Below are positions 48,613 through 62,479 of a stretch of 64,000 nt of DNA, one piece after another. The position numbers were made by a program, and so were the translations under genes. The DNA is taken from contig JAXDDX010000178.1 of assembly GCA_034670405.1 (NCBI GenBank), positions 496,001 through 560,000 on the forward strand. The letters are read 5' to 3'. Source of the stretch: Hoplostethus atlanticus. Taxonomy: Eukaryota; Chordata; Actinopteri; Trachichthyiformes; Trachichthyidae. Positions within the stretch are counted from its first letter, which is position 1, and the number at the start of each line of letters is the position of its first letter. The notes under the pieces are model-generated. The model saw only the letters and a program-made list of their open reading frames with translations, did no database searches and was not told where the DNA came from.

Positions 48613-49609
48613 TGCATTACAGGATCATTGCAGGAAATGATGGTGAAGATTCTTCAAGATGAACACACACGTAGACGGGTTGTGCTCGAGGAAAGCAACT
48701 CACTAGCCCCGTCCATTCTGTCCAACTGGTTTTGTACCATGCACCATGATTCACACTGTTTCCATAATGTGCTGCATGTCTTCCACAGTGTACAGTGCAT
48801 TAGTGAGATCATCACCCCCTGTGTTTCATCACACCATTACCAGACTAGGGGGTCCACACTTTACTGTTACAGTCTGTGCTGAATTTAAAGCCGCAGTAAA
48901 AACACACCCCGTCTTATCAGGCTCCAACAGAGAGGAGCGCCTCATCACCACTAACTGAGACGGTGTAGATGCACCCCGCGTGAAATTCTGGTGTTGGGTA
49001 TTGACACATGAAGTGATGAATCTCCTAAACAGCAGTGAGTCAACGTTCGGTCCAGAGAAAGCAGGACTCACGAACATTAGATCTTTTGCCTCTCTCCTTT
49101 GGTATGAAGCATCACAGACCTGATTGATAACACGAGTGTACCGACATCACGTTACAGGATTTCTGGGTAGTCGTAATTTCTCGCCAATGTGAGAAATTGC
49201 CTTGTGCAGCTTTAAAATACGTGCCGTTCACCTGGGCGACGTTGCAAAATGCAGTGGAAGGGATTCAGGAGGGGTTATTGCTCTGCGGTGTTAATCACAC
49301 GAGGAGGAACGCTGTGTTCTGTCTGCTATGCTTGATGAAGCTAATAACAGCGAGGGATTAATATCCATGTCTTCTACTGCTAATAGGAGATGGTGCTGGT
49401 GGTGGACAGTGGGTGGAAGGAGATCGTGAGGTGACTGCCACGACGATGGTTAACTATTTATTCTTACTCAGGCTTTGGGATTACGGTAATTATAGACAAA
49501 ATCCTATTAAGTTCTCATTATCATTATAGATGCACATGGAGCTTTTACTATGTTTTATATATACACACTCGCACATAAACACAAACACACACACTTTGTA
49601 CACTTAGCA

Positions 49610-49900
49610 TTGGATCGATACCGGTTTTTGAAGGCTGATTCCAATCATTTGATTTGAAACTGGCAATCTCCGATATCTTGTGCTGATATTTTGTATATAT
49701 ATAAATTAGATTTTCAAATCAAAGAATTCTAAGAAATGTTCCCTCACAATTTCTATTCTTGTCAGGGTGAATAAGTCTCTGAAGCCAGCCAGGTAAAATC
49801 ATATCTTCACCTTCATCATATCGGCGTTCACTGGCCAACAGCCAACAATTTTACTGAAAGGCCAATATTGGCAAACATATATATATATCGGTCTAACCCT
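49610..49900 (+). repeat. Interspersed repeat family R1, copy 3 (desert)
   Basis: It begins ttggatcgataccggttttt and ends aatattggcaaacatatata then cggtctaaccct. It shares both ends and an internal atatc-ttcac-ttcat-catatcggcg block with copy 1. Confidence 0.6.
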
Positions 49901-51840
49901 ATTCTGTGTTATTTGTGGCTGTGACAGGAAAACTATGTTCCATGAGGTTCTTTTGATGTATCATATATATATTGACCTGAGAGTCCTCCAGGCGTTTTCC
50001 TCTTCCAAATTGCTCAATACGCCACCGCGCTGAGAACACAGCTTCCTGTCTCTCTGATTGGAAACGCGGAGCAGGGGTCCGCAGTGTGTGAGGGACAGAA
50101 ACATTTCAGCGGTAATTGAACACACAACAGAGCTCTGGTGCTTCACACTTCAAAGCCTTTCCTGGATTGGCTGTCATTGGGGTTGACAGCCGGCAGATAA
50201 AAAACACTTCAGCCTTATATGACAGGAAGTATGACAACTGAGCAACGTATAGTGTCCAACAGGATAAAGTAGAACATGACTGACGAATTCTTGCTCAATG
50301 TTTTCCATTTGTGAGTTACGAGCAGAAAGCATTACCTTGCCGCCAGCACACCATAACCATACAGCTGTAATATCAATATATCAAGAAGCCATAAATCAGG
50401 AGGGCTGGAGTTACTGTCCCACTGTTAATTAAACTCCATTACATAATGGCGTTTGCAGGATCCTATGTAATTGAGTTAATGACCACAGATAGCTTGACTG
50501 TTCACATACCTCCCACGCATTCAGAGAGGTTCAGAGGTTCACACACACCTACACCGCCAGCATGGAGCTTTCTGTGGAGAGTGCTGCTCAGCCAGCGTGG
50601 GTTGTCACTTTCTCCCCCCATGTATTGAACGCCTTAAATTTAAGATCAAAGTGCCTTTTTTTTGGGGGCGGGATTAAAAATCCTGTAATCGCTAATATAT
50701 CACACCCTCACCTTTTACCATGTATGCTGCCCACATAATTACGGCAGCGACGGGATCGACTGAGCACAATTGACCTGCATGCACGGGCAGAATGACTATA
50801 TTTGCAGCGTGTCAATGTATGGCATGCCCAATTACCTCGAGCTCCCAAGACAGAGCAATTAGCCGCGTGGGAGGATGATGGATCAGTCAAATCCTACTCT
50901 ACTTTTCACATGCCTTTCCGTGATCTCGATGCCCCTGAAGTCTATCGTCGATTGCTCCTTCACGTCTCCACCTCTTCTCCCTTCTCTCAGCTCCGCTCTC
51001 GGGACTCACGGGGCTCCAGGATTAGATTAACTATCATTTATAGCAGGCCTGGGAGGCTGCGGAGTGCAGACTCCATCAGATGGGGAGATAATGGGGCTTT
51101 ATGATAGATCCCGGCTAATGAAATGCCACTGTCTGTAATGAGATCAGTGAAAAGTGAGCTTTTGACCCTCCTAAAAGGTCAGGCAGCACGGTGAGAATAT
51201 CTAGCGAGGACGTTTCTGACATCTATAATTCTGCCCGCTCTAACTCTGCCGTTCGGCACATGCTGCCCTCGCCGCATCGAGGTGATTTCATGACGCCGAG
51301 AGCAAAACCGTGACCGCACAACGCTACAGTATAGCACAGTGGCTGTACACTCGGGGTGACGCGTGACACGAAGCGCACACACAAAAGGCACAAACAGTGG
51401 AAATGCCAAAATGCTAATGCCAACATTTACCAGCGGCCGGGAGGTGGGGCTGTTCAAACAGCGGGAGGTGTGTAAGGTCGAGAAGGGGGGGGATTACTCA
51501 TTCTCGCTGTGCCTGGGAGCTCCTCGCATCTGTAAAAAAAAACGCCGAAAAGGCACAATGCAGTTCCGGCACGAATCGCGCTGAACGTACATCATGCGGC
51601 GCTGCGCCTGTCAGGTCAAATGTTTTACCACGATAATGGAAACCAACCTCAATACTCCAACTGGGTAACGTGGCCTGAACCCAAGAACCTGTTTGTTCCT
51701 GTGCTTTTACTCATAGCGCTGTTGTGTATATTATATGAAGATTCTTTCTGCTGTCCTCTGACCTGTTGTCTTTATCCTCCTCCAATTGGTCTCCAATTTC
51801 GTCAATCATCCTCTCAATAAGTCAATGAGTTCTCCCTCTA

Positions 51841-51874
51841 CCCCCCCCCCCCCCCCCCCCGCCCCCCCCCCCCC
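51841..51874. repeat. Poly(C) tract with one G
   Basis: Twenty C, one G, thirteen C. The complementary strand is a long G tract, able in principle to form a quadruplex. Confidence 0.95.
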
Positions 51875-53785
51875 TTGCTCTCATTATCCTGCTCAGCCAC
51901 ATGACCGAGTCTCTGGAGAGGGGTCAGGGGTCACCCAAAGTCATCTGTAGTTCCAGGAGAATGAGGAGGAGTTCTATATGCTACTGACGAGTTTTCATTT
52001 GCACCTTCTCCTCACTCCGCTCTGCCTCTCATCCCTGCTGTCGACCCGGGGGGGGGAACAGCGAGCTCTGGCTTCCCCTTGAAACTGTGTGTTTTGCATC
52101 TACTGGCGTGCACGATTTGCTTGATCTCTTGTTTTTCCTCGAGACGTACCACACGCGGGTATGAATACATACTTAAAATAGCCCCGGGGCTGTTCACTTC
52201 TGATGTTGACGTGTGGTTGGATGTGCTTCCAGCATCACCGAAGGCTGATTTTTTTTACATAGATCAGACCCGCCTGGCTGGAAACAGATGTAGTTTGATG
52301 AAATTAAGGCTGCAACATGCAATAAATGACTATGAAACATCTTTTCAACTCAAGTACAGCCACCATTCACACAGGAGATTTACAGCCATATGCAGTCTGC
52401 CTGTCGCTGACAAGAGGCCTGCCCCACTAAGAGCAGAGGAAGAACCAAAATCTTCTCACAATAACAATTTCTATTATGGTTGAAATCATTTCTGTGGCTA
52501 ATCTCCTTCTGAAAAGGATAGAGAGAAGTCACGCATACGAGCGAAGTCACAAGCGTAATATACTTTTTTAATTGTATTCTTTAATTGAGGAGTCATGGCA
52601 GGATTACATTTTATTTGGTTCAGGGGAGCAGCCGGGTCCCCGGGTGAGGCGACAAAGGAAATTGATTTTGTGCCCCAGATCCTTTCCTGCAGCTCCTGGC
52701 TTGTGCGCGGAAAGGCACGGTGCCATGTCGGGGCAGACCGGGATTACAATACGGCTTCATACATCTCTTTATCGCTCTGGGTCCAGGTGGCTCGACTGTC
52801 TTGCCGTCTCGTGGAGAAGAAGACAGAGAGGCAGAGAATAGGAGGCTAGAAAACCATTTTAATGGATTGATTTAGTGTCTGCCAGAAGTCAATGCTCACG
52901 ACGCTCTTTAAATGCAGCAGAGTGGCCGAAAGAAAACACGCTCGCACTCGATGAAATATGCTTTGCAATAACTCGACTCCCCGGACATCATCGCCTCAAC
53001 CCCGCCGGGTGAAGTTTTCCACCGGTCAGATGGCCGGAGGTTAGGCCTACTTTAAATTTCAACTATGCTGCACCTCTGAGTGTGCCTTTTAGAGCCGCTA
53101 CGCCTCGGGGGAACCTTGGCCTGAGCGGTTACCCCTGAGCAACTTGGCATGCTCTTAATATCATGGCCAGTGGTCTCTCGGGGCGGCGCTGACAGACTAA
53201 AATGTGCTAAGCTGACCTTTTGCTTCTAATTAAAGCTATTTTTTTTGTGTGGCCAGATGTAGCAAACCAGCCCCGCGCTGTGGCCGACAGCCTGAAGCTG
53301 TTGTCTCTCCACCAGCGCCGCCGCTAGCTCAGCCACTCCGCCAGTCACCTCCTTCACCGCGGTGTTAGCTACTTTACAAATGTGCGATGCCCCGACACCC
53401 CGGGGTGCGCTGCATTTGCTGGTGTCCCGGGAGGAACGTCAAGAGCTCTTCAGCCCGACAACAATAGCACTGATCCAATATGTCCTTGAACACAGACAAT
53501 GAGTGGGCAGCAAAACACAGTGCAGGCACGCACAAACACACACACGTATACACTCGTTTGGCTCTCTAGGGGCATTGTGAGGATGCTCTGCTTGTTTCTC
53601 CATTAACTCTTTTCACATCATTGGGAGCTGTGAATTGGAAAGCTGGACATCCTCTCTCTAGAGGCCCAAACCAATCCCTGAAATAGTTTTCCCTGGGAAT
53701 GATCAGTGCGGTCTCTTGTCAGAGTCCGATGGCCACCTGGAATGAGTAAGACTTAAGAGGTGTATAGGGAGGCAACTTGTTAAAA

Positions 53786-53867
53786 ACTTTTAAAAAAATG
53801 TATGGTAATATATGAAAATAATTTTATTTCCATATATTTTTTCACACGTCATACATTTTATAAAAGT
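53786..53867. repeat. 82-bp AT-rich imperfect palindrome
   Basis: ACTTTT...AAATGTATG at the left pairs with CATACATTTTATAAAAGT at the right, and the core ATATATGAAAATAA pairs with TTATTTCCATATAT with one mismatch. It may be a hairpin or part of a MITE. Confidence 0.75.
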
Positions 53868-54361
53868 CAAACATCAGACAAAATCTTATATGTTACTTAA
53901 GAAATTACAAAAATGCCAGTTTGACAAAGTAGTCCCAAGCAACAGAGTTAATCTCTGACCTGCTGTGTTTTCCCCCATTAGGCCTACATTTACAGCGGAG
54001 TAATATGGAACGTCAATGAGGCCGTTGCCATGGTAAGCAATTATACCACAGCTATCGACCAATCAGAGGACTGGATTCAAACAACCTGTACCACTGTTTC
54101 CACCCTTCAAGCATGAAGTATATTTATTCCAATCAACTGGAAGTCTCTGGCAGTCTGACCAAATATGTCAATGATGAAAAAAAGAAACACGACAGTCTGG
54201 AGTATTATCTGCTATCAACACTGAAAATGGCACCTCTTTTTCGGCAATAACTTGGTGCAAAAGCCAGAATATAATATGAATATGAACACACCATCCTTAC
54301 CTTGAGACTTGTGCAACACATGGCTAGGCATAATGAAATGACACATGATTCCTCCTCACAG

Positions 54362-54362
<1 letters not shown>

Positions 54363-54406
<44 letters not shown>
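54363..54406. repeat. (GT)n microsatellite
   Basis: About 22 uninterrupted GT units. Confidence 0.95.
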
Positions 54407-54408
<2 letters not shown>

Positions 54409-56157
54409 TAGTAAAACGGTGCCCTATCGTCTGCTGCAGGAGAGAGCAGGGGGTCTGGTCAGTGCTGTCCGACAGGGAAACTATCTCGTGCTACTTCTGA
54501 ACCGTTGCTGGTGGTCAACGCTATTGGTCGGCTGTTTCGAGGAGACAGGAGAGTGAGATTGCTCCTAAGAGCTTTCACACATTAAAACCGCTGTCACCGG
54601 CGGGAGTGCTGACAGTTGATCAGCCTGTGGGAGTGTGAGTTTCAGAGAAGCAGAGAGAGAGCGCTGGCATAGCAGTTGTCAGGGAAGGTAAGAGGGTGGT
54701 TGCTCACTCCCGCCACAAGATTGCACAGATTCCTCTCACTATCCTGCTCTGGCACGCTCTGGCTCCGAGATGGCTAACGCACACTGACCCCTTCACACCT
54801 GGCATTAACATCATCGGGGATGGAAGTGCAATCGGATAGAGCGGAAACACATAAAGTCCAGGGTAAATGCACCCGAGATGTATTGAAGATCCATTCATCC
54901 AAATTCATCCAAAATGAATAGCTGAGTCTCTTAACTGATGCCATGACATTCTTGGATTTGATGATCACCTACTGCCTTGTTCATGTAGTGCCACACACAC
55001 ACTTCCAGACAGGCAAACAACAGCAGTGTCAATCAACAAGAAAACTTGGACATACAAAGTTCATTTTTTGCACTCCCCATTGCCTCACTTCCCTTTACCT
55101 TGCTCTCGTCTCATCTTCTCTTAACCATCATATGACTCACATCACTCCTTCACTAAAAGTCAGCAGGGTTTTGGGTGGGTTGACCTTTCTGTTATTAGCA
55201 GTAAGGTCAGACTGTGCTGGTCTGTGGCAACAGGCCGCAGCCTCGGACAGTGTGTTCCAGGTTGTCTGGAGGCCCGAGTGTCTGAGAGGAAGAGCCAGAC
55301 AGACAGTAACCAGATCATGGGCCATCATCACTGACTCCTACACCAACACATCAAGGTTAGCTGGCAGCATTTACCCTGTCTATTAGTGCCTGTCTTTTGC
55401 AGACAGGAAGTGACTGATTGTGGCAGATGTGTGGGATGTATTTATATCTGAGTCTATTTAGCTGCTTTGGTTGCCGGTTGCCGGTCAGCCACCATTAAAA
55501 GTGATGTTCTGTAGATCAGCGACAGACAGATACGGAGGGAGTTAGGAATCGACGTAGTGTGTCTGTGTGTGAGGAAGTGTGCATGTATGCTTACACACAC
55601 ATAAAATCCACTCTAAAACGCACAATCATACAGGGAGAACTCGTACGTAGGAGGAGCCAGTAGCCTCAATAGACCATAATGCAATGGTCAAATGCAAAGA
55701 CAAAAAAGTTGAGTTTTGCTAGCTTTTCCTCTCGCTCCACTCTTGTTCTCTTACTATCACTCTTACTACCGTTAGCGCTTTTTCCACCCACACATAAAAC
55801 CGACTGCTGGGTCCAACAAGTCCAGGCCAGTTCTCTGGGGGCTTGTCCAAAGTCATTCTGGGAAATGTAGGAAATCACTAACTGAAGTAGAAGTAGAGGA
55901 GACAGGTTGAGGGATAAGTGGGTACGCCACAAGAAGAAATCACAACACTTCACCATATAACAACTCCTGGAATGCGTTGAGCATCACAGATTGATGATAT
56001 TGACAGAGTAAGAGGATCTGAGGATGCAATAGGTCTGTATGTGTGTGTCTTTCTGTGTGAGTGGGACTGCAACTCTGTTTCGAGGGTGAAGTGTCACTCC
56101 AGTATTGAGGACAGAGCCCTGGGGTTTCTCCGAGTGACTGGCAGGTCCCACGCTGTC

Positions 56158-56160
<3 letters not shown>

Positions 56161-56199
<39 letters not shown>
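56161..56199. repeat. (GT)n microsatellite
   Basis: About 19 uninterrupted GT units. Confidence 0.95.
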
Positions 56200-56200
<1 letters not shown>

Positions 56201-58370
56201 TGCTTCCCGGCTGCTGGGAGTGGTGACAGGACCCTGTGCTTCTCCTGGGGAAGCCCAACACTGTGGAGGTGATACACAGACCCAGATCAGGCCTGACCCA
56301 GCGCTGCCTCACGCTGACCCAAATACAGGCCTGCATCTGGGTCCTCTTCTCCTCTGCATCTGCATCCTCCTTTTTCCATCTCCTCCTCCTCCTCCTCCTC
56401 ATCTTCTTTTCTCCCCATCTTCCTCATTGCCGGAGAAGGAGGCGTCTCATTTGTATCTTCCAAGCTTCGGCCATGAATGCTGCGTGACACCCAGAGCTGG
56501 CACACAGACGGTGAATTGTGTCCTCAATAAGAGATACATGATCAATTATTTCCCATGCCAACCCAGAGTGGTGCATCCTTTTGTTGTTTGCTGAATAAAG
56601 GGTCCATTGTGCTTTATACCACACAATAAAACACTCCAGCTTGAATTACAAAGAGCAGAGCAGTTTGTTGGATGATAATACCGGTGAAAGCATATCCGCC
56701 ATAATCGGTGTTTATACTGTTGTACACGGGCAGCATCCGCATCTGAACCAATAAACAAAGTGGTGGCTGATACAGTTACCACTAAGGCAAGGCGTCCGCC
56801 GGGAGTGCAGTAACTGTGTTTGACAGGGCTAAATTCAGGAGACCTGCAGTTTGTCTCCCTCCACGCGGACCTGTCAGGATCATTTGGGAGCCTGGCTCTG
56901 GCTTGCAGCGGGGGAAGCGTTGTCAGCGACTCAAGCATTGCATTTGGCTTCCACTCCCAAAGGAGGGATTCAAGCCTGCCAAATTAGATTCCCGCTAAAA
57001 ATGGTTCCCGCAATAAATTAATAGTTTGTTTACTTTAATCAAGCTCCTGCTTGTACAGGCAATAGGGGAGAGTTGGCTGAAGCATAGATGGAGCCGGAGC
57101 TTGTTATTGTAGTCAAACTTTAGTCTCACTTTGCCAAATGGATCTGATTAAAGCTGCACTTGCTCTGATGCTGCAAATCTACCTGGCGGAAACAAATTGG
57201 ATTGGTGCGTATTTCCCTCCCTTCAGACACACAGCTGTCAATTTGAAAGAAAATGGAAAGAGCAGCCAGTTTGTTCACTAATGAACCTGAGACATTGGGA
57301 GAGATGGTTTTTGTGACACAGAATTGAAAATTCATATTTTTCTGTCTGCTGGAGCGCTAATGTCATTTCCCTCAGACGCCCAGAGACGTGCTCTCTGTAG
57401 TCGACTCAAAGCACTCCCACATGCTCTTATGCGCACTAACCAAGCCCAGTAGCGGTCCACTGGCTGTTAAGGGATGGAGAGAGACTCTTGTGGAAGAGGG
57501 ATGATGAAGAGTATAGCTACTATATAGCTGAAGGTGCTGTGGTTCACTGTGGTTTTGAAAACATCCTTATTTTTGTACTGTTTTGCCTCAAAGGTGCTTG
57601 TTCAATGCAAACTGAAGTCCTTTAGAATATGTTGAAAGATGCAGTATGTTTCAAAATATACAAAAATTGGCCATATGACATTCATTTGAAATAGATACTG
57701 AAAATGCATTGTTCCATTGTGCTGTTGACAAAAAACTGTATATCTACAAGAATATCCAGAATATCTTGGCCAACTACATTTAAAATGCATGTACAAATAC
57801 AAGTACAACATTTTTTTGCATACTTTATATCTCTGAATATAAAAGACATTTGAAATACGCAATTTCATCTCCCCTGATCCCCCACAATTAGAAAATAAAG
57901 ACAGTTTACATAAGCTAATATACTGTGTCCTGTCTGGTGTACAGATAAGGCTATATTCCCAAATGTATGTTAAATCTATTTTTTGATTTTTAATATAGGG
58001 GATTAGAAGGACAGATGACGTTCTTTAATTGTTAAAGATATTTTGGGCAAATAAATGAGCTGAAACTTGGAGACTTTTCCAAGTGAAATTACATGAACCT
58101 CTTTGAAATTCAGTTTCTCAACATTCACTTTTCAATAACTTGAAAAACAATTTCAAAAAGGACGCGTCTATTGCTAAAACGTGCACACGCTACTCAACGT
58201 TTCAAATAATGGACGAGCCACAATTTAAAATGTTGGCTTTTAGATTTCAAATTCACCCCTTCGAAAGCTTTCAGTATATATATCACAACGTCAGCCATAT
58301 CCACTCGTTATTAATTCATTACTTGTTTTTAATTAAACGATCACCGTTAATAAATGTAAAGCCGTTCATC

Positions 58371-58560
58371 CCACAGAGAAGCATATCCATCCTGATGGGA
58401 ATGTCCTCTTCCAGGATGTCCCCATTCATACGTTGAAAGCGGGTCACTAACTGGTTTGATAGGCTTAACAACCGTGTAAATCGTACGCCATGTCTGTCTC
58501 GTCATCAGATCTCAACCCAAATGAAGGGAGATGATAGCTTGTGCACTCAAATGGTTTTAG
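58371..58560 (+). pseudogene. Second, highly decayed Tc1-like transposase fragment
   Basis: In three different frames the stretch gives LFQDVPIHT, NWFDRLNNRVNRTP and SSSDLNPNE, which follow the order of the FQ-D-P-HT, W-D, and SPDLNP-E blocks of Tc1-family transposases. Stops and frameshifts are frequent. It is distinct from the 40-kb relic in its residues. Confidence 0.5.
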
Positions 58561-59047
58561 AGGACCTAAACCATGCTTAATTCCTCACGATAACAGAGCC
58601 TCCAGCACCCTGTTTTCTTTGTTTTTCTCCTCAAAATACACTTTAATACCCTTCACTTGCCGGGGTGCTTCCGTTATTCTGTCAGGTACCTGTAGCCAAG
58701 CAAGTAGCTCCTTGTTCTTCTGCTCCGCCTCGACACAAAAGGGCAGCAAACTTGATCTCTTTCCTTCTGATCATATCTGCAATCTGCTGCTATTTCATCA
58801 GTCAATCTGAAATCTGAAAACTTTTGAAGGAGGTTGAAGAGAGATTGCAAATAACAGTATTTAAAAAAAAATTGTTTCATGGAAATTGTTCATTTAATTT
58901 GCCTAGTGGCGCAAGTTACCTAGAAATAGTGCACATTGTTTGAAATGAAAATGACAGTTTGTTTCCTTTTGTGGTTATTATTGTCAGTAGAGCAGATTAA
59001 CATTAACACAATACATATTCTACCAGGGGCTCATTATAACTCAGGAC

Positions 59048-59095
<48 letters not shown>

Positions 59096-61699
59096 CGTGC
59101 GTGCACGGGTCCCATGGTAAACGCAGTCCGTGTCTGACGGAGCTAAATGAATCACCTGGAGACGTCTGTCAGTCTGCAAACGTTTTCTCGTCTGTTCAAA
59201 ACATCAGAATTACCCGCAAATCACATTCCTGATGGGATGACGGAGGTCAAACCGACTCAAAAAGGAAGAAAAGTTTTGACATGTCTTTATTTTGATGGGG
59301 AAAATAGTAGTAGAAAGTGGATAGCATTCACTCTTTGGGCATCAGAAGGTGCTCTAGCCACCAACCAGCGCTATCTGGCATTTGTTCTCTCATCCAACCC
59401 AGAGACAATAAACTATGAATGTTCCAAAAACCTTGTTTGGTGTGCAGCACGTTTTAAAACAATATTCAACCTGCGAAATGTTAAAAAATGTCCCATTATA
59501 TGCCTCATTAGACAGAGGGGTGCAAATAATCTGCGAGATTTCTGTTTTTCTTGATTTTGGCGACACCTTTGGTGACAAGCAATCATTGCTTTGGTGTTTT
59601 TGTGCAGCATTTCCCAGCAGTCACTTTGCAACAGTGTCACCAGTAGACATAGAGCGACCAGGTCTACAGAGGAGTTTGCTGTTGTTCAAATTAGACGTGA
59701 AACGTGTTCCCGATGTTTGACAACCGGTTACCGGTTGTCTTTCAAAAGTTGTCTAACTCGCAACTTGCAACTCAATGTCGACACTGGCTCAATGTAGACT
59801 GCAGCTAATAAAAGACAGCGAAAACCAACCTAGAGAAAAAGAGCCACATCGTCCTTTAATCATCTGGGAGAGCTTTCCGACGTTCGCTCTAGTTTTGGCT
59901 CGGAGACGCTTACCTTCCTCAGAATGATTCATCTGTTTCTTTTCCCTTGGATTTTCTGTTGATGAAGGTTGATTTTCTGTAGGTGGCACAGCTTGTATGG
60001 GTTGGATATTTACTGTAACAAAACCGACATTCATTTATCTGAAAAAGATTATTATTTTAAATACTGTGAGATTAGAAAATGAGATGATCTGTGAGATAGA
60101 AATGAATGAACACTTGAAATTTCAGTTTGAACAATGAAATGGATGCAGGTTGGCCTGCGACAATTGATTACACTCCACAACGGGCCTGCAGCAGAAAATG
60201 GCCGGTTAGTAATTGCCTCTCAGGCACCTTTTGTACTTTGCAATATCTTCATAATCTCATCTCATACATATTGCTACTAATAATGAGAAAAAGTAAGAGG
60301 GCAAATCCTCCCGCGGGAATCTAAACCACGCTCACTGAGAATATGAGTTCCTCGCCCCCAACCCGCGTCGAAGATGCCAGTGTGAAATGAAAGCAGCGTT
60401 ATGAGGGCGAAGATTTACGGGAGGATTTACGAGGATACACAAAGTATATCAAACTGTATTTGGTGTCGTCCTTCTCTGGTAGAAGAAACAGATGGCGTTA
60501 CTGACAGGAAGTCACGAGGTGTGAGAGGAGCCTTATTATCTGACACCGCTGGCACGGTGCTGTATGTTTTTACTGACATACAGTATATAGTGTCAAGATG
60601 AGAAGTCTTTCTCTCCGTGTCTGTGTCATGTCCGAGGTTTGGCCTGGTCATTCGCCCCGTGGCATGACAGATCACTGGGCTGGAGTCAGGCTTCATATCG
60701 CCCTTGTGGCGAGAGAACAAACCCTGAGCTTACCTGTGGTGTTTGAGTGTCGACCCAATCTTGAAAAAACCGACGCTCTCTGTGAAACCATGTGTGTCCG
60801 CCGATGGAGAACCGAATGTTGCTGCACAGCCCACAGAGATCCGTGTGATTTAATCCGGCTGTGTGAAATGTGTGAATGTGAAGGGGGGGGGGTCTCTCTT
60901 TTAAACGGGCGAGTTGGCAGGCTGACAGACGGGCAGATGTTGCTTTCTCTTTTTGTGAGGGGGGTGTGGGGGGCGGGAGGTGCTGCGTTTGAGTGTTTGG
61001 ATGCTTTTAAAACAGACGCAGCGTGATGGAGATTGGGAGCAAGCTGTGCTCCCTGTGTTTAGCGGGTCAGGGCAGGCAGGGGGACAGGGAACAGGTTTTA
61101 CATATCAAAGGGGGGGAAGAGGACGCACATCAGGCGCTCAGACTCCACTGGCTCTGTTAGGATGATGATTCGGGATGAACGAGGGTGAAAGTGAGGCGAG
61201 CCCCCCTTCATCACCAACACTCATCACTCTTCTGATCACTACTGAACAAAGGTTATCTCTATATGTGCAGCGACTGAAATCAACAGGTATTACCAGAGAG
61301 GAGGGAAACTAAATGACCTAAAGACATATCACTTGATTCTTGCCGAGTAATTTCAAACCCATATATGTGCTACTGTCGCTATTCCCCGTGCAGCACTGCA
61401 GCTGTGCAGCAATGGCCAATCGAATCATCACTCCCCGTAGCCCCAGGTTCTATTGGCTGCAGAGTGAGGCTAAACAGGGCAGGGCTGGGAGGAGGAAGAA
61501 CAAATGCAATTGAGGTCTTAAAAAAATCTCCCTCCTGAAAACCCCAATTACGTCTCTGCAGGGAAGACGGGGCGATCAGGGTCGGTTCGTTCTTTGTAGC
61601 GGAATGACGGAAGGGTTGCGTGTAATGATGGGGGTCTTTTTATTCTCTCCGCCTTTCTCTCTCTCTATCCCCATCACTGTCAAACCCTTTTCTCTCTTT

Positions 61700-61739
<40 letters not shown>

Positions 61740-62440
61740 ACACACTTGGAAGGAGGATGATTAAAAAGTGCTCTGAAAGAGTGTGATTAAAAAGTAAAAG
61801 ACTTCACAGTGTCTGAAGATAGATTTCAAATAGCGCTTGGAAAAGTTATTTTGCTGAAGTCCGTGAAATAGGGGAGTGAAAACTGTGAAATGGGGGAGTA
61901 GCACAGACTGCAGTCTTTCTGCAGTCCAGACATTAATGTCAAAGTGTGTGTGTGTGTGTGTGCGTGTGTGTCCATATTTTGTGGAAGTTCCCACGTGCGT
62001 GTGACAAGTACAATTTCACAGAAGAGGTAGCGTCAGACAAACGATTTGTCCTGGGAGAAAAGTGCTTATCGGGCACAATGTAGCTAGCAGCAGGCAGCTG
62101 TAACTCAGCAGAAGGGAATAAAACAGAAATAAATAGATAAGTAAGAAGAAAAGAACAGGAGTAAATAGATAAATGGGGCATGAAGCGAAGCCATTACTCA
62201 GGCTCGCAACACCACAGTTTCATTTATCTCCAGTGCCAGAGAGAAAGGGAAATGCTCAGTAATATAATCATGGCGTGCTAGTGAGTAGATTTACCTTTTG
62301 AAGGTGGCATGTGCCATTTGATGCTTTCTCACACACACACGCACACACGCACACGCTCACACACACACGCACACGCACACGCACAACAAACACGCCTTGT
62401 AGGCAAGTCACTCATTATTTCTCATTTAGTCCCGTTTGAC

Positions 62441-62479
<39 letters not shown>

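Larger units (their letters stand above)
40501..53785. other. Non-coding stretch, no gene recognised
   Basis: Contents: poly(C) near 41480-41493, a poly(G) run at about 42270-42288, (GA)n 42406-42461, a 97-bp duplicate pair, hexanucleotide repeat 44125-44160, (CA)n about 45370-45403, (CT)n about 46520-46553, R1 copy 3 at 49610-49900, and a poly(C) tract 51841-51874. Repeat-poor, ATTA-rich segments at about 42120-42260, 45040-45250 and 50690-51130 could be enhancers. The 251-codon frame at 46119-46874 shows no domain and spans (CT)n. Confidence 0.55.
53868..58370. other. Non-coding stretch, no gene recognised
   Basis: Contains (GT)n at 54363-54406 and 56161-56199 and CTC repeats near 56385. 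The 53.9-54.25 kb part (accaatcagaggactggatt and neighbours) looks like interspersed repeat sequence but was not identified. From 57.5 kb the sequence becomes AT-rich. Confidence 0.5.

Noticed and set aside
59147..59554. 135-codon plus-strand frame
   Set aside because: No family recognised and no splice-site or codon evidence; kept only as a note.
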